Assembly: GCA_032127265.1 (NCBI GenBank)
Contig: JAQAZP010000279.1
Coordinates: 1 to 64,000 of the forward strand
Origin: JAQAZP01 sp032127265
GTDB taxonomy: Bacteria; Acidobacteriota; JAQAZP01
Reading direction: 5' to 3'
Length of the DNA: 64,000 nt
Under the pieces are notes generated by a model. That model saw only the letters and a program-made list of their open reading frames with translations. It was not told where the DNA came from and made no database searches. This document shows positions 25,454-34,129 of the stretch, one piece after another (position 1 is the first letter of the stretch; every line of letters begins with the position of its first letter). A program made the translations under genes and the position numbers.

Positions 25454-26341
25454 ATGACTATCACCATCCGGGACCTGACCAAAACCTACAAGGGCGGCGT
25501 GACGGCCCTCGAGGGGGTCAACGTGGAGATCCCCGCCGGCATGTTCGGCCTGCTGGGCCCCAACGGGGCCGGCAAGAGCACGATGATAAAGATTCTGGCC
25601 ACCCTGCTCGAGCCCACCTCGGGCGAAGTGAGTATCGACGGCCTCGACGTCTCGAAGGACCGGCGGAAGATCCGTTCGCGGCTGGGCTACCTGCCCCAGG
25701 AATTCGGGGTCTACCCCAAGATGAAGGCCCGGGAGTTCCTCGACTTCGTAGCCCGCCTCAACGGCATGCCGAAGAACGGGCGGGACAAGCGGGTGGACGA
25801 GATGCTGGAGAAGGTGGGGCTGGCCGATGCCGCCCGGCGCAAGGTCAAGGCCCTCTCCGGCGGCATGCTGCGGCGGCTGGGCATCGCCCAGGCGCTGATC
25901 AGCGACCCGAAGCTGCTCATCGTCGACGAGCCAACCGTGGGCCTCGACCCTGAAGAGCGGATCCGCTTCCGCGGCCTGCTCCAGGACATCGGCAAGGAGA
26001 TCGTGATCATCCTCTCCACCCACATCGTGGGCGACATCTCCAGCACCTGCGAAAACCTGGTGATCCTGGACAAGGGCAAGGTACTCTACCGCGGCTCGCC
26101 GCCGGAACTCGCCGCCAAGGCCGAGGGAAAAACCTGGGAGACGGTGGCCGAGGAGAAGGACCTGCCGGAAATCAAGCGGCACTTCAGCGTGATCAGCACC
26201 GCCCCGCGGGGCGACCGGCTGCACCTTCGTCTGGTGGGCGAGGGGTCGGCCAACGGCCTGGAGCTGAAACCGGTGAACCCGAACCTGGAAGACGCCTATA
26301 TCAACTTCATGGGCGGGCTGGAGGAGGAGAAAAATGATTGA
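25454..26341 (+). CDS. ABC transporter ATP-binding protein (ABC-2/CcmA type)
   Basis: 295 residues. Walker A GPNGAGKS (35-42), Q-loop Gln82 in GYLPQEFGVYP, signature LSGGM (134-138), Walker B LLIVDEP (154-160) with catalytic Glu159, and H-loop His190. All key residues are intact. The tail (about 225-295) is the DUF4162-like C-terminal domain common in ABC-2 drug and lipid exporters, ending 'NLEDAYINFMGGLEEEK'. It energises the permease encoded next, with which it overlaps by 8 bases (ATGATTGA). It is about as close to the ATPase domain fused to the pump at 34126-38889 as to typical CcmA proteins, suggesting an internal duplication. Confidence 0.93.
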   Translation: MTITIRDLTKTYKGGVTALEGVNVEIPAGMFGLLGPNGAGKSTMIKILATLLEPTSGEVSIDGLDVSKDRRKIRSRLGYLPQEFGVYPKMKAREFLDFVARLNGMPKNGRDKRVDEMLEKVGLADAARRKVKALSGGMLRRLGIAQALISDPKLLIVDEPTVGLDPEERIRFRGLLQDIGKEIVIILSTHIVGDISSTCENLVILDKGKVLYRGSPPELAAKAEGKTWETVAEEKDLPEIKRHFSVISTAPRGDRLHLRLVGEGSANGLELKPVNPNLEDAYINFMGGLEEEKND

Positions 26342-29300
26342 CCTCACCGGAATCATGGGTCTGGCCAAATACGAGAGCCGGCTCCTCCGCCGCACCTGGA
26401 AGTTCTGGATCCTGGCCGTCCTCGGCCTGCTCTTCCTGGTGATTATCAACCTCTATTACGCCTTCCTGCACAATTTCTTCTCCGGCTACTCGGGCACCAT
26501 CGGGCTGCTCTCCGCCGGGCTGGTGCTGCAGATCGTCTACTCCCAGTTCATCACCCTTTTCGCCGTGCTGCTGATCTGGTTCTGTTACGACTTCCTGAGC
26601 AAGGACAGCAAGTGCCGGGTGGACGGCGTGGTCCACTCGCGCCCGCTGAGCACCTTCGGCCTGGTCTGGGGCAAATTCCTCGGGGCGCTGATCCCCACCT
26701 TTGCCACGGCCCTGATCCTCACCCTGGTCTCGGTCTGTCTGCGGTTCATCCCGATCTTCCATCTCCCCTTCCGCCTCGGCCCCTACCTGATGCACCTCTT
26801 CGTCACCATCCTCCCCGGGCTGGCCTTCATCATCGCCCTGGTCTTTTTCCTCACCCTGGTGACCAGAAGCCGGGTGGCGGCGATCATCATCGCCCACGCC
26901 TACGTGATCATCGACCTGGTGGTCTTCATCAGCTTCGGCCGCTGGATCAAGGTCCAGTTCGTGCCGCTGGTGGACTTCAGCGGCTACTCCCTGACCACCT
27001 TCCACTCCGACCTGATCGGTTTCACCGGTTTCGACCTGCTGCTGCTCCAGCGGGGATATATCATCGCGCTCACCCTGCTGCTGCTGGCCCTCACCGCCAT
27101 GTTCTACCCGCGGCTCAAGCAGGCCGACCGGAACTCGCGGCCGGTGCTGGGCACCGCCGCCGCCGCGGCCATACTGGCCCTCTGCTACATCGGCTGGGGC
27201 CTCTGGTCGGGGCACAACGACTACACCATGCGTGAAGCGGCCCGCGCCGAGCAGCAGGCGCTGCTGGACAACCCGCTGACCCGGGTGACCCACTACGATA
27301 TCGACCTCGACCTGACCAGCGGCAGCCGGCTCACCGCCACCGCCCGGATGACGGTGCGCAACGACGGCGCCGAGACCCAGGACCGGCTGGTCTTCGTGCT
27401 GAACAGCGGTCTCGACGTGGAATCGGTCACCGGCGCCGGCGGCGGCGCGCTGGACTTCGAACGGGGGGACACCACCCTGGTGGCGAACATCCCGGCCCTC
27501 ATGCCGGGCAACGAAACCGAGGTGGCCGTGGCCTACAACGGCGGCCTGGTGTTGAACACGATCTTCCTCAACAGCAAGGCCGAAATCAACGAACTGAAGG
27601 GCCAGGCGCGCAACAACGTGGCCATTCTCGGCTACTTGCCGTCGTATGTCGGTTCGCGCTACTCGGTGCTGCTGCCCCAGGCGCGGTGGTATCCCTCACC
27701 CAACGTTGATACCGGCTACACCTACCCGGACAAGCGCCCGGACAACTTCGCCACCGCCGACCTGCGGATCACCGTTCCCGGCGGACAGCAGGCAGTGACC
27801 CAGGGCGCCATGGTGAACCGGGATGATTCGGGCGGAAAAGCGATCTTCACCTACCGTTCCGACGTGCCGGTTCCCGGCCTTTCGGTGAACAGCGGCGAGT
27901 ACCAGGTGATCAAGGGCGAAGTGGGGCCGATGCAGCTGGCCTTCTATTTCAGCGAAAATCACGCGGCCAACATCGAGTTCTTCAACGACGCGCGGGACAA
28001 GATCCACGAGGAGCTGGAGACCAAGCTCTCCGACATCCAGGAGCGCACCGGCCTTGAATACCCCTACCAGGCGCTGAGCCTGGTGGAGGTCCCCGGCGCC
28101 ATGCGGGCCTACTCCGAGGGCTGGAACAGCCCCAACCCGCTGATCCAGCCCGGAGTGGTGATGCTCAAGGAGGCGGGCTTCTTCTCGGCCAACTTCGAGC
28201 GGGCCTTCAAAAAGCGCACCGAGCAGGCGGAGGAGGCCGAGGAGGAAGTGAACGCCGCGCAGATCAAGGTCGATATGCTCAAGCTCTTCTTCGACCTCGA
28301 CGTGGTCAGCGGCAGCCTGCTGCAGAACGCCATGCCCAACTTCTGGGGCTTCCGCCTCGACCCCAGCGGCCCGCTCTACCCGGTGGCCGGCTACTGTCTC
28401 GACAACTACCTCAAGGAAACGGTCACCGGGACCCGGCCCTTTGCCTCGGTCTACATGATGACCAACTTCCAGCAGGTTCTGGGCCAGGGGATCCAGGCCC
28501 ACTTCTCCCGGAATTCCAGCTGGCAGGAAGCGTTCTACGACGCCACGGTGAACATCGACAAGGTCTACAAGGCGATCAAGGCCACGACACTGGCCGAGAT
28601 GAAGCCGGAGGACGACCCCGAACTGTTCTACAACGTGATGGGGCACAAGGGCCGCGGCTTCGTGGTCACCCTGCGCGAGTATCTCGGCGAGGAGGCCTTC
28701 CGCGCGCTGGTCAACGGCCTGGTGCAGCGCCACCAGTACGGCCAGTACACCATGGAGGACCTGCGCCTGCTGGCCGCCGAGGTCTCCGACCAGGACGTGG
28801 ACTGGCTCTTCGAACAGTGGACCCACAGCACCGACCTGCCGGGCTACCGGATCAAGGAGAGCGAAGCCTACCGCATCGCCACCGACGGCGAAGCGCCGCT
28901 CTACCAGGTGCGGGTAGTGCTGGCCAACGAGGAGAACGCGTCCGGTTTCGCCATCCTGACCTTCGAAACCCGCGGCGACAAGGTGGAGCGACGGGTGCGC
29001 CTCGATGGTTTGCAGACCGTGGAAGTGGCCCTGGTGGTCCCCGACGAGCCCGAACGGCTGGTGGTGGACCCCATCCTGGCCCGGAACAAGGAACCGCTGA
29101 CCAAGGATTTCAAGCTGCCCGAAGAGCCGGTGGAAGCCGAACCCTTCGAGCGGGTGGCGGTGCTGGAGACCGGTGAAGCGGAGAACGAGCTCACGGTGAT
29201 CGTCGATGATCTCGACCCGGGCTTCAGCCTGGCCGGCGAAACCGGCGGCTCACTGCTGCGCTGGCGGCCCTCAAAGGGCGACGACGAAGAGGACGAAGAG

Positions 29301-29735
29301 CCCCCGCTGGAGGAATATGTCAGGGGGATACCGGACCAGTGGGTCAACTGGACCCGCGACGAGGCCTACGGCCTGTACAACCACACGATGAAACTGAAAG
29401 GCGGCGGCGAGGGCGAATACTCGGCTCGCTGGGCCGCCAAGCTGCCCCGCCGGGGCCGCTACGAGGTCTTCACCTACATCGGGGTAGTGGGCAAGGATCT
29501 CCGCGCCCGCGACGATGACGAGAAGCTGGGCAGCAACTACAGCTACACCATCGAGCACGAGGACGGCCCGGAAACGGCGACCCTCGACGCCACCGGCGCG
29601 GAGATCGGCTGGAACAGCCTCGGCACGTTCTATTTTTCGCCGGACAACGAGGCGGTGGTCACGCTCAGCGACCAGGCCGACGGGGCCGTGATCGCCGACG
29701 CGGTGAAATTCACTTTTGCGGACGAGGTCGAATAA
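26334..29735 (+). CDS. ABC-2 permease fused to an inactive M1-peptidase-like domain and a golvesin-like domain
   Basis: 1133 residues. Residues 1-305: a permease with about seven membrane helices ('ILAVLGLLFLVIINLYYAFL', 'FITLFAVLLIWFCYDF', 'IIIAHAYVIIDLVVFISFG'). About 315-870: a large extracytoplasmic segment with the M1 aminopeptidase domain order (N-terminal beta domain 'THYDIDLDLTSGSRLTATAR', then the gluzincin-like part and an M1-like 'LFEQWTHSTDLPGY'). Where active M1 enzymes have HExxHxWWG, this protein reads Q664-N-A-M-P668-N-F-W-G, so both His and the Glu are lost; the downstream Glu ligand is also missing. About 985-1133 resembles a golvesin C-terminal domain ('NSLGTFYFSPDNEAVVTLSD', 'VIADAVKFTF'). 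It is probably an export permease with a substrate-binding rather than proteolytic periplasmic module. Confidence 0.85.
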   Translation: MIDLTGIMGLAKYESRLLRRTWKFWILAVLGLLFLVIINLYYAFLHNFFSGYSGTIGLLSAGLVLQIVYSQFITLFAVLLIWFCYDFLSKDSKCRVDGVVHSRPLSTFGLVWGKFLGALIPTFATALILTLVSVCLRFIPIFHLPFRLGPYLMHLFVTILPGLAFIIALVFFLTLVTRSRVAAIIIAHAYVIIDLVVFISFGRWIKVQFVPLVDFSGYSLTTFHSDLIGFTGFDLLLLQRGYIIALTLLLLALTAMFYPRLKQADRNSRPVLGTAAAAAILALCYIGWGLWSGHNDYTMREAARAEQQALLDNPLTRVTHYDIDLDLTSGSRLTATARMTVRNDGAETQDRLVFVLNSGLDVESVTGAGGGALDFERGDTTLVANIPALMPGNETEVAVAYNGGLVLNTIFLNSKAEINELKGQARNNVAILGYLPSYVGSRYSVLLPQARWYPSPNVDTGYTYPDKRPDNFATADLRITVPGGQQAVTQGAMVNRDDSGGKAIFTYRSDVPVPGLSVNSGEYQVIKGEVGPMQLAFYFSENHAANIEFFNDARDKIHEELETKLSDIQERTGLEYPYQALSLVEVPGAMRAYSEGWNSPNPLIQPGVVMLKEAGFFSANFERAFKKRTEQAEEAEEEVNAAQIKVDMLKLFFDLDVVSGSLLQNAMPNFWGFRLDPSGPLYPVAGYCLDNYLKETVTGTRPFASVYMMTNFQQVLGQGIQAHFSRNSSWQEAFYDATVNIDKVYKAIKATTLAEMKPEDDPELFYNVMGHKGRGFVVTLREYLGEEAFRALVNGLVQRHQYGQYTMEDLRLLAAEVSDQDVDWLFEQWTHSTDLPGYRIKESEAYRIATDGEAPLYQVRVVLANEENASGFAILTFETRGDKVERRVRLDGLQTVEVALVVPDEPERLVVDPILARNKEPLTKDFKLPEEPVEAEPFERVAVLETGEAENELTVIVDDLDPGFSLAGETGGSLLRWRPSKGDDEEDEEPPLEEYVRGIPDQWVNWTRDEAYGLYNHTMKLKGGGEGEYSARWAAKLPRRGRYEVFTYIGVVGKDLRARDDDEKLGSNYSYTIEHEDGPETATLDATGAEIGWNSLGTFYFSPDNEAVVTLSDQADGAVIADAVKFTFADEVE

Positions 29736-29745
29736 ACGTGGATTC

Positions 29746-29866
29746 AAAACCTCGGCCGTGATTCGAGAGCAAGACGGCGGCTGAGGAGAAAGCGCAGCAT
29801 ACTCTTCGGTATGTGAGCATTTCGACGAGGCCGGCAACGCAGTTATCGGGCCTCGGATGAGGTTTT
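29746..29866. repeat. 121-base imperfect palindromic element
   Basis: It is bounded by AAAACCTC (29746-29753) and GAGGTTTT (29859-29866). The two halves are imperfect reverse complements throughout, meeting at a central hairpin CATAC/GTATG (29798-29802/29809-29813). Inner arms also pair (CGAGGCC near 29825 with GGCCTCG near 29849). It fills the gap between the ABC-2 fusion gene and the adaptor gene. The design suggests a small REP/MITE-like mobile element; I recall similar intergenic sequences in other genomes but cannot verify this. Confidence 0.6.
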
Positions 29867-29888
29867 GCATGGAAGGAGCAACCGACCA

Positions 29889-30974
29889 ATGATCACCAGA
29901 CGTCCAGGCGTCGCCGCCTGCGCGGCGCTCTGTCTCGCCGCGCTCATCCTCCTCTCAGCCGCCGGCTGCAGCGAACCGGAATCGCAGGCCGGCCTGGAGG
30001 TGAAAATCCCGGTGCGGGTGGAGGAAGCCGGCCGGGCCGGCATCGAGGAACACCTCTCAACCACCGGCACGGTGCGGGCGATCCAGGAGGTCAAGCTCGA
30101 CGCCCCGATGACCGGCTACCTGAACCTCGGCCGGCTGGGCGGCGACGGCCGGCGGCTGATCGAGGGCGACCAGGTGAAACAGGGACAGGTGATCGCCCTC
30201 TTGGACAATGAAGAGACACGGGTGAACAAGAAGAGCGGCATCGATGCCCGCCGTGCCGAACTGCAGAAGGCGGAGAGCGACTACCAGCGCTACCAGCGGC
30301 TCTACGACGAGGGGTTCGTCTCCGAACAGGAGATGAGGAACTACGAGAGCGCGCTGGCCACCTCGCGTTACAACTACGAGAACAGCCTGATCGTCGAGGA
30401 GCAGACCCGGATCACCGCCCCGATCAGCGGCCGGCTGACCTGGCTGACCCGCGAGGTGGACGGGGCCAAGCTGACCGCCGGGACCGAGCTGGCCGAGGTG
30501 ATGGATTTCTCCCGCGTGCTGGCCGACCTCGAACTGCCCGGCGGCGACATTGCCCGGGTGACGGAAGGGATGAAGGTCAAGGTCAGCAATTACGCCTACC
30601 CCGACCAGGTCTTCGAGGGCACGGTGCGCTACATCAGCCCCACGATCCAGGCCCAGTCACGCACCTTCCGTGTGGAAGTGCTGCTGGAAAACCGCGAGGG
30701 GCTGGTGCGGCCGGGCATGTTCGTCAAGGCCGACATCGTCACCCGCGCCCGGGAGGACGCCCTGGTCGTCCCGCGGCACGCGGTGGTGGTGCGCAACAAC
30801 CGGCCGTCGGTCTTCGTCGTCTCGCGGCAGAAGGCCGAGATGCGCGCGGTGGTCACCGGTCTCGAGGATGAAGAGCGGGTGGAGATCCTCTCCGGCATCG
30901 AGGCCGGAGAACGCGTGGTGGTCCAGGGCTACGAGACCCTGAAAGACAAGACGCCGGTGAAGGTCAACTCCTGA
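29889..30974 (+). CDS. RND efflux periplasmic adaptor (membrane fusion) lipoprotein
   Basis: 361 residues. A lipoprotein signal with Cys27 in LLSAAGC anchors it. The HlyD/AcrA order follows: beta-barrel strand 'STTGTVRAIQEVKLDAPMTG', lipoyl half 'LIEGDQVKQGQVIALLDNEE', a short coiled coil ('RRAELQKAESDYQRYQRLYD', 'SEQEMRNYESALATSRYNYE'), lipoyl half two 'TRITAPISGRLTWLTREVDG', barrel 'VEVLLENREGLVRPGMFVKA' and membrane-proximal domain 'VVPRHAVVVRNNRPSVFVVS'. It links the RND pumps to an outer-membrane channel; no TolC-like gene is in the window. AAGGAG is 10 bases before ATG 29889. Its stop overlaps the next start by one base (TGATG). Confidence 0.93.
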   Translation: MITRRPGVAACAALCLAALILLSAAGCSEPESQAGLEVKIPVRVEEAGRAGIEEHLSTTGTVRAIQEVKLDAPMTGYLNLGRLGGDGRRLIEGDQVKQGQVIALLDNEETRVNKKSGIDARRAELQKAESDYQRYQRLYDEGFVSEQEMRNYESALATSRYNYENSLIVEEQTRITAPISGRLTWLTREVDGAKLTAGTELAEVMDFSRVLADLELPGGDIARVTEGMKVKVSNYAYPDQVFEGTVRYISPTIQAQSRTFRVEVLLENREGLVRPGMFVKADIVTRAREDALVVPRHAVVVRNNRPSVFVVSRQKAEMRAVVTGLEDEERVEILSGIEAGERVVVQGYETLKDKTPVKVNS

Positions 30975-33900
30975 TGAAAGCCATAGCCAGCCTCGCGGTC
31001 CGTTTTCCGGTCACCGTGGTGATGATCTTCACCGGGGTGCTGCTCCTCGGCTACATTTCACTGGACAAACTGGGCATCGACCTGCTGCCCGACATCTCCA
31101 GCCCCAAGGTGGTGGTGGTGCTCGAGTCGGGAAACCGCCCGCCTCGGGAAATGGAAGACGTTTTCGGCGAGCAGCTGGAGTCCCAGTTGAGCACGATCAG
31201 CGGCGTCTCCCGCGTCTCCTCGGTCTCCCGGGTGGGCAGCATCATGGTCACCGTTGAGTTCTACTGGGACAGCGACATGGACTTCGCCCTGCTCGAGGTG
31301 CAGAAGAACATCGGCTACCTCCAGGCGGACCGCGAAGTGGACAATCTGAGTATCCGCCGTTTCGACCCCCAGGCCGCGCCGGTGCTGCGCGTGGGGATGT
31401 TCCCCGCCGCCGGGGATGACAGCGGCGCCGACCTCGACGAAATGCGGCGGCTGGCCGAGGACTATGTCCGGCCGGCCCTGGAACGGCTGCGCGGCGTGGC
31501 CGCGGTGCGCATCTCCGGCGGCCGCGAGCGGGAAGTGATCGTCGAGACCGACGAGTTCCTGCTGGACGCCTTCGGCATCACCGTGGACGACGTGGCCTCC
31601 CGGGTCAGGGAGGCCAATATCGACACCTCCGGCGGCACGCTGGAGGAAGAGGGCAAGATCTATGTCATCAAGGGGGTGGGCCGGTTCACCGACCTGGACC
31701 AGCTCCGGGCCCTCACCGTGGCCTACCTCGACCGCAGCAAGGCCCCCTCGGACCTCGCCTCCCAGGACACGGCCTTCGACCCGCTGAAGGTGCCGGTGCC
31801 GCTCTCCCGGGTGGCCCGGGTCTATTACGGGGACAAGGAGGTGCGCAACCTGGTGCGGATCAACGGCACCGAGGGTGTGGGCCTCTCGGTGCACAAGGAG
31901 GGCGGCAGCAACACGGTGACGGTGAGTGACGACGTGCGCCGCACCCTGGACCAGCTGTCCCGCTCGCTTCCCGGTGTGCGCTTCGAGGTGGTCCGGGACC
32001 AGGCCCGCTTCATCAGCGGTTCGATCCGCGAGGTGGAGGAGCAGGCACTGATCGGCGCGCTGCTGGCCGTCGTGATCCTCTTCCTCTTCCTGCGCAGTTT
32101 CGGCGCCACCCTGGTCATCGCGCTGGCCATCCCCCTCTCCATCGTCGCCACCTTCGTGCTGATGTACTTCGCCGGGTTGAGCCTCAACATCATGACCCTC
32201 GGCGGGCTGGCCCTGGGTGTGGGCCTCTTGGTGGACAACGCCATCGTGGTGATCGAGAACATCTACCGCCACCTTCAGGCGGGCAAAGGAAAAATAGAGG
32301 CTGCCATCGACGGCGCCTCGGAAGTGGGCGGCGCGATCTTCGCCTCCACCCTGACCACCTGCGTGGTCTTCCTGCCCGTGGTCTTCATCGGCGACATCAC
32401 CGGCGAGCTGCTCAAGGAACAGGCCTTCACCGTGAGCATCTCGCTGCTCTGTTCGCTGGTGGTAGCCATGGTGCTGATCCCGATGCTCGCCTCGCGGATG
32501 CTGAAAGGCAAGCGGGCCGAGGCGGCCGGCGCCGCTTCCGAGCACCTGGTGCGCAGCAGGGTGTATAACGGCCTGCTGGACTGGGCGCTGAACCACAAAC
32601 TGATCGTGGTGGTCATCACCCTGATCCTCGGCCTCTTTTCAGCCGAGGCGTTCCGGCGCTGCGGCACCGAATTCCTGCCCCGGGCCGACCAGGGCGAGTT
32701 CGGTATCCGGCTGGCGCTCCCCGAAGGGACACCGGTGCAGCGGACCGCCGCGGTCACCGGCTTTGTCGAGGACCTGCTGCTGGAAAATTTCGCCGCGGAG
32801 ATCACCGCGGTCTACAGCGACATCGGCAAGCGGCGGCTGGAGGACGAGCTGCTCACCGAGGAAGTCTGGGACGAGAACACGGCGCTGGTCCTGGTCTCGC
32901 TCAAGCCGTTTTCCGAGCGCCGGCTGCACACCTCGGCGATCATCGGCGCCATCGACCCGGTGCTGCGCAACGTCCCGGGCCTGGAGGCGACCTACAACCT
33001 CGGCGAGACCGCCCTGCAGCAGACCATCGGTTCCGGCGACGCGCAGGTGAGCATCGAGGTGCGGGGCCCGGACGTGGACCGGCTGCGGGAGATCAGCGAC
33101 GAGGTGGCGGCCCAGCTGGAGGAGATGAACGCCGGGGGCAAGGGGATCTACAACGTGCGCACCAGCTTCCAGGGCGGGCGCGAGGAACTGGCGATCCACA
33201 TCGACCGCATGACCGCGGCCAGCCTGGGCCTCGACGTGACCACCATCACCCGGCTGGTCCGGCGCAAGCTCTACGGCGAGGAGATCTCCATCTTCCGCGC
33301 CGAAGACGAGGACCGCGACATCTCCATCCGCCACCCGATGATGAATCTCGAACAGCTGCTGGGCCTGGAGATCGAGAACCCCACCGGCACCCGGATCCTG
33401 CTCAAGGACATCGCCGACGTGCGCACCGAATCGGGCCCGCGGGAAATCCTGCGCCGCGGCCAGTCGCGGGTGGCCCTGGTCCAGGCCGACCTGGCCGAAG
33501 GCGTGCCGCTGAGCGAGGTCAGCGGCGAGATCGGCTCGCGGCTCGACGGGGTGAATATACCGCAGGGGTACCGCTTTTTGGTGGGCGGCGAAGAGCTGCG
33601 GCGCCAGGAGTCGTTCGAGAAGCTGCGCTTCGCCATGCTGCTGGCCCTGCTGCTGGTCTACATGGTGATGGCCTCGCAGTTCGAATCGCTGCTCCATCCC
33701 TTCACCATCATGCTCACCATCCCCATGGCCGGAGTGGGGGTGGCGGCGCTCTTCTTCATCACCGGCCTGCCGCTGTCGGTGATGGCCTTTATCGGCATCA
33801 TCATTCTCGCCGGCATCGCGGTCAATGACGGGATCATCCTCATCGATTTCGTGGGCCTCCTCCGCCGCCGGGGGATGAAGCGCAAGGAGGCGCTGCTCGC

Positions 33901-34129
33901 CGCCGGCCAGGCCCGGCTGCGGCCGATCCTGATGACCAGCTCCACCACCATCCTCGCCCTGCTGCCGCTGTCCCTGGGCTTCGGCGAGGGGGCCGAGCTG
34001 CGGGCGCCACTGGCCTACGCCATCATCGGCGGGCTGTTCAGCTCCACCATCCTCACCCTGGTGGTGCTGCCGGTGGCCTATGACCTGATCGACCGCCTGC
34101 GGCCCGCCGGCAGGGGGAAGGACGCGTGA
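30974..34129 (+). CDS. RND family efflux permease (AcrB/HAE-like)
   Basis: 1051 residues, full length. Twelve-helix pump architecture: TM1 'PVTVVMIFTGVLLLGYISLD', porter domains, TM2-6 around 'LIGALLAVVILFLFLRSF', TM4 motif 'LALGVGLLVDNAIVVIENIY', second porter half with 'QADLAEGVPLSEVSGEIGSR', and TM8-12 ending 'SSTILTLVVLPVAYDLIDRL'. The AcrB proton-relay pair Asp407/Asp408 is Asp-Asn here, a common variant. It is proton-motive and exports hydrophobic substrates through the adaptor encoded upstream. It starts at the last base of the adaptor stop codon and overlaps the RND-ABC gene by 4 bases (GTGA), so the three are translationally coupled. Confidence 0.94.
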   Translation: MKAIASLAVRFPVTVVMIFTGVLLLGYISLDKLGIDLLPDISSPKVVVVLESGNRPPREMEDVFGEQLESQLSTISGVSRVSSVSRVGSIMVTVEFYWDSDMDFALLEVQKNIGYLQADREVDNLSIRRFDPQAAPVLRVGMFPAAGDDSGADLDEMRRLAEDYVRPALERLRGVAAVRISGGREREVIVETDEFLLDAFGITVDDVASRVREANIDTSGGTLEEEGKIYVIKGVGRFTDLDQLRALTVAYLDRSKAPSDLASQDTAFDPLKVPVPLSRVARVYYGDKEVRNLVRINGTEGVGLSVHKEGGSNTVTVSDDVRRTLDQLSRSLPGVRFEVVRDQARFISGSIREVEEQALIGALLAVVILFLFLRSFGATLVIALAIPLSIVATFVLMYFAGLSLNIMTLGGLALGVGLLVDNAIVVIENIYRHLQAGKGKIEAAIDGASEVGGAIFASTLTTCVVFLPVVFIGDITGELLKEQAFTVSISLLCSLVVAMVLIPMLASRMLKGKRAEAAGAASEHLVRSRVYNGLLDWALNHKLIVVVITLILGLFSAEAFRRCGTEFLPRADQGEFGIRLALPEGTPVQRTAAVTGFVEDLLLENFAAEITAVYSDIGKRRLEDELLTEEVWDENTALVLVSLKPFSERRLHTSAIIGAIDPVLRNVPGLEATYNLGETALQQTIGSGDAQVSIEVRGPDVDRLREISDEVAAQLEEMNAGGKGIYNVRTSFQGGREELAIHIDRMTAASLGLDVTTITRLVRRKLYGEEISIFRAEDEDRDISIRHPMMNLEQLLGLEIENPTGTRILLKDIADVRTESGPREILRRGQSRVALVQADLAEGVPLSEVSGEIGSRLDGVNIPQGYRFLVGGEELRRQESFEKLRFAMLLALLLVYMVMASQFESLLHPFTIMLTIPMAGVGVAALFFITGLPLSVMAFIGIIILAGIAVNDGIILIDFVGLLRRRGMKRKEALLAAGQARLRPILMTSSTTILALLPLSLGFGEGAELRAPLAYAIIGGLFSSTILTLVVLPVAYDLIDRLRPAGRGKDA

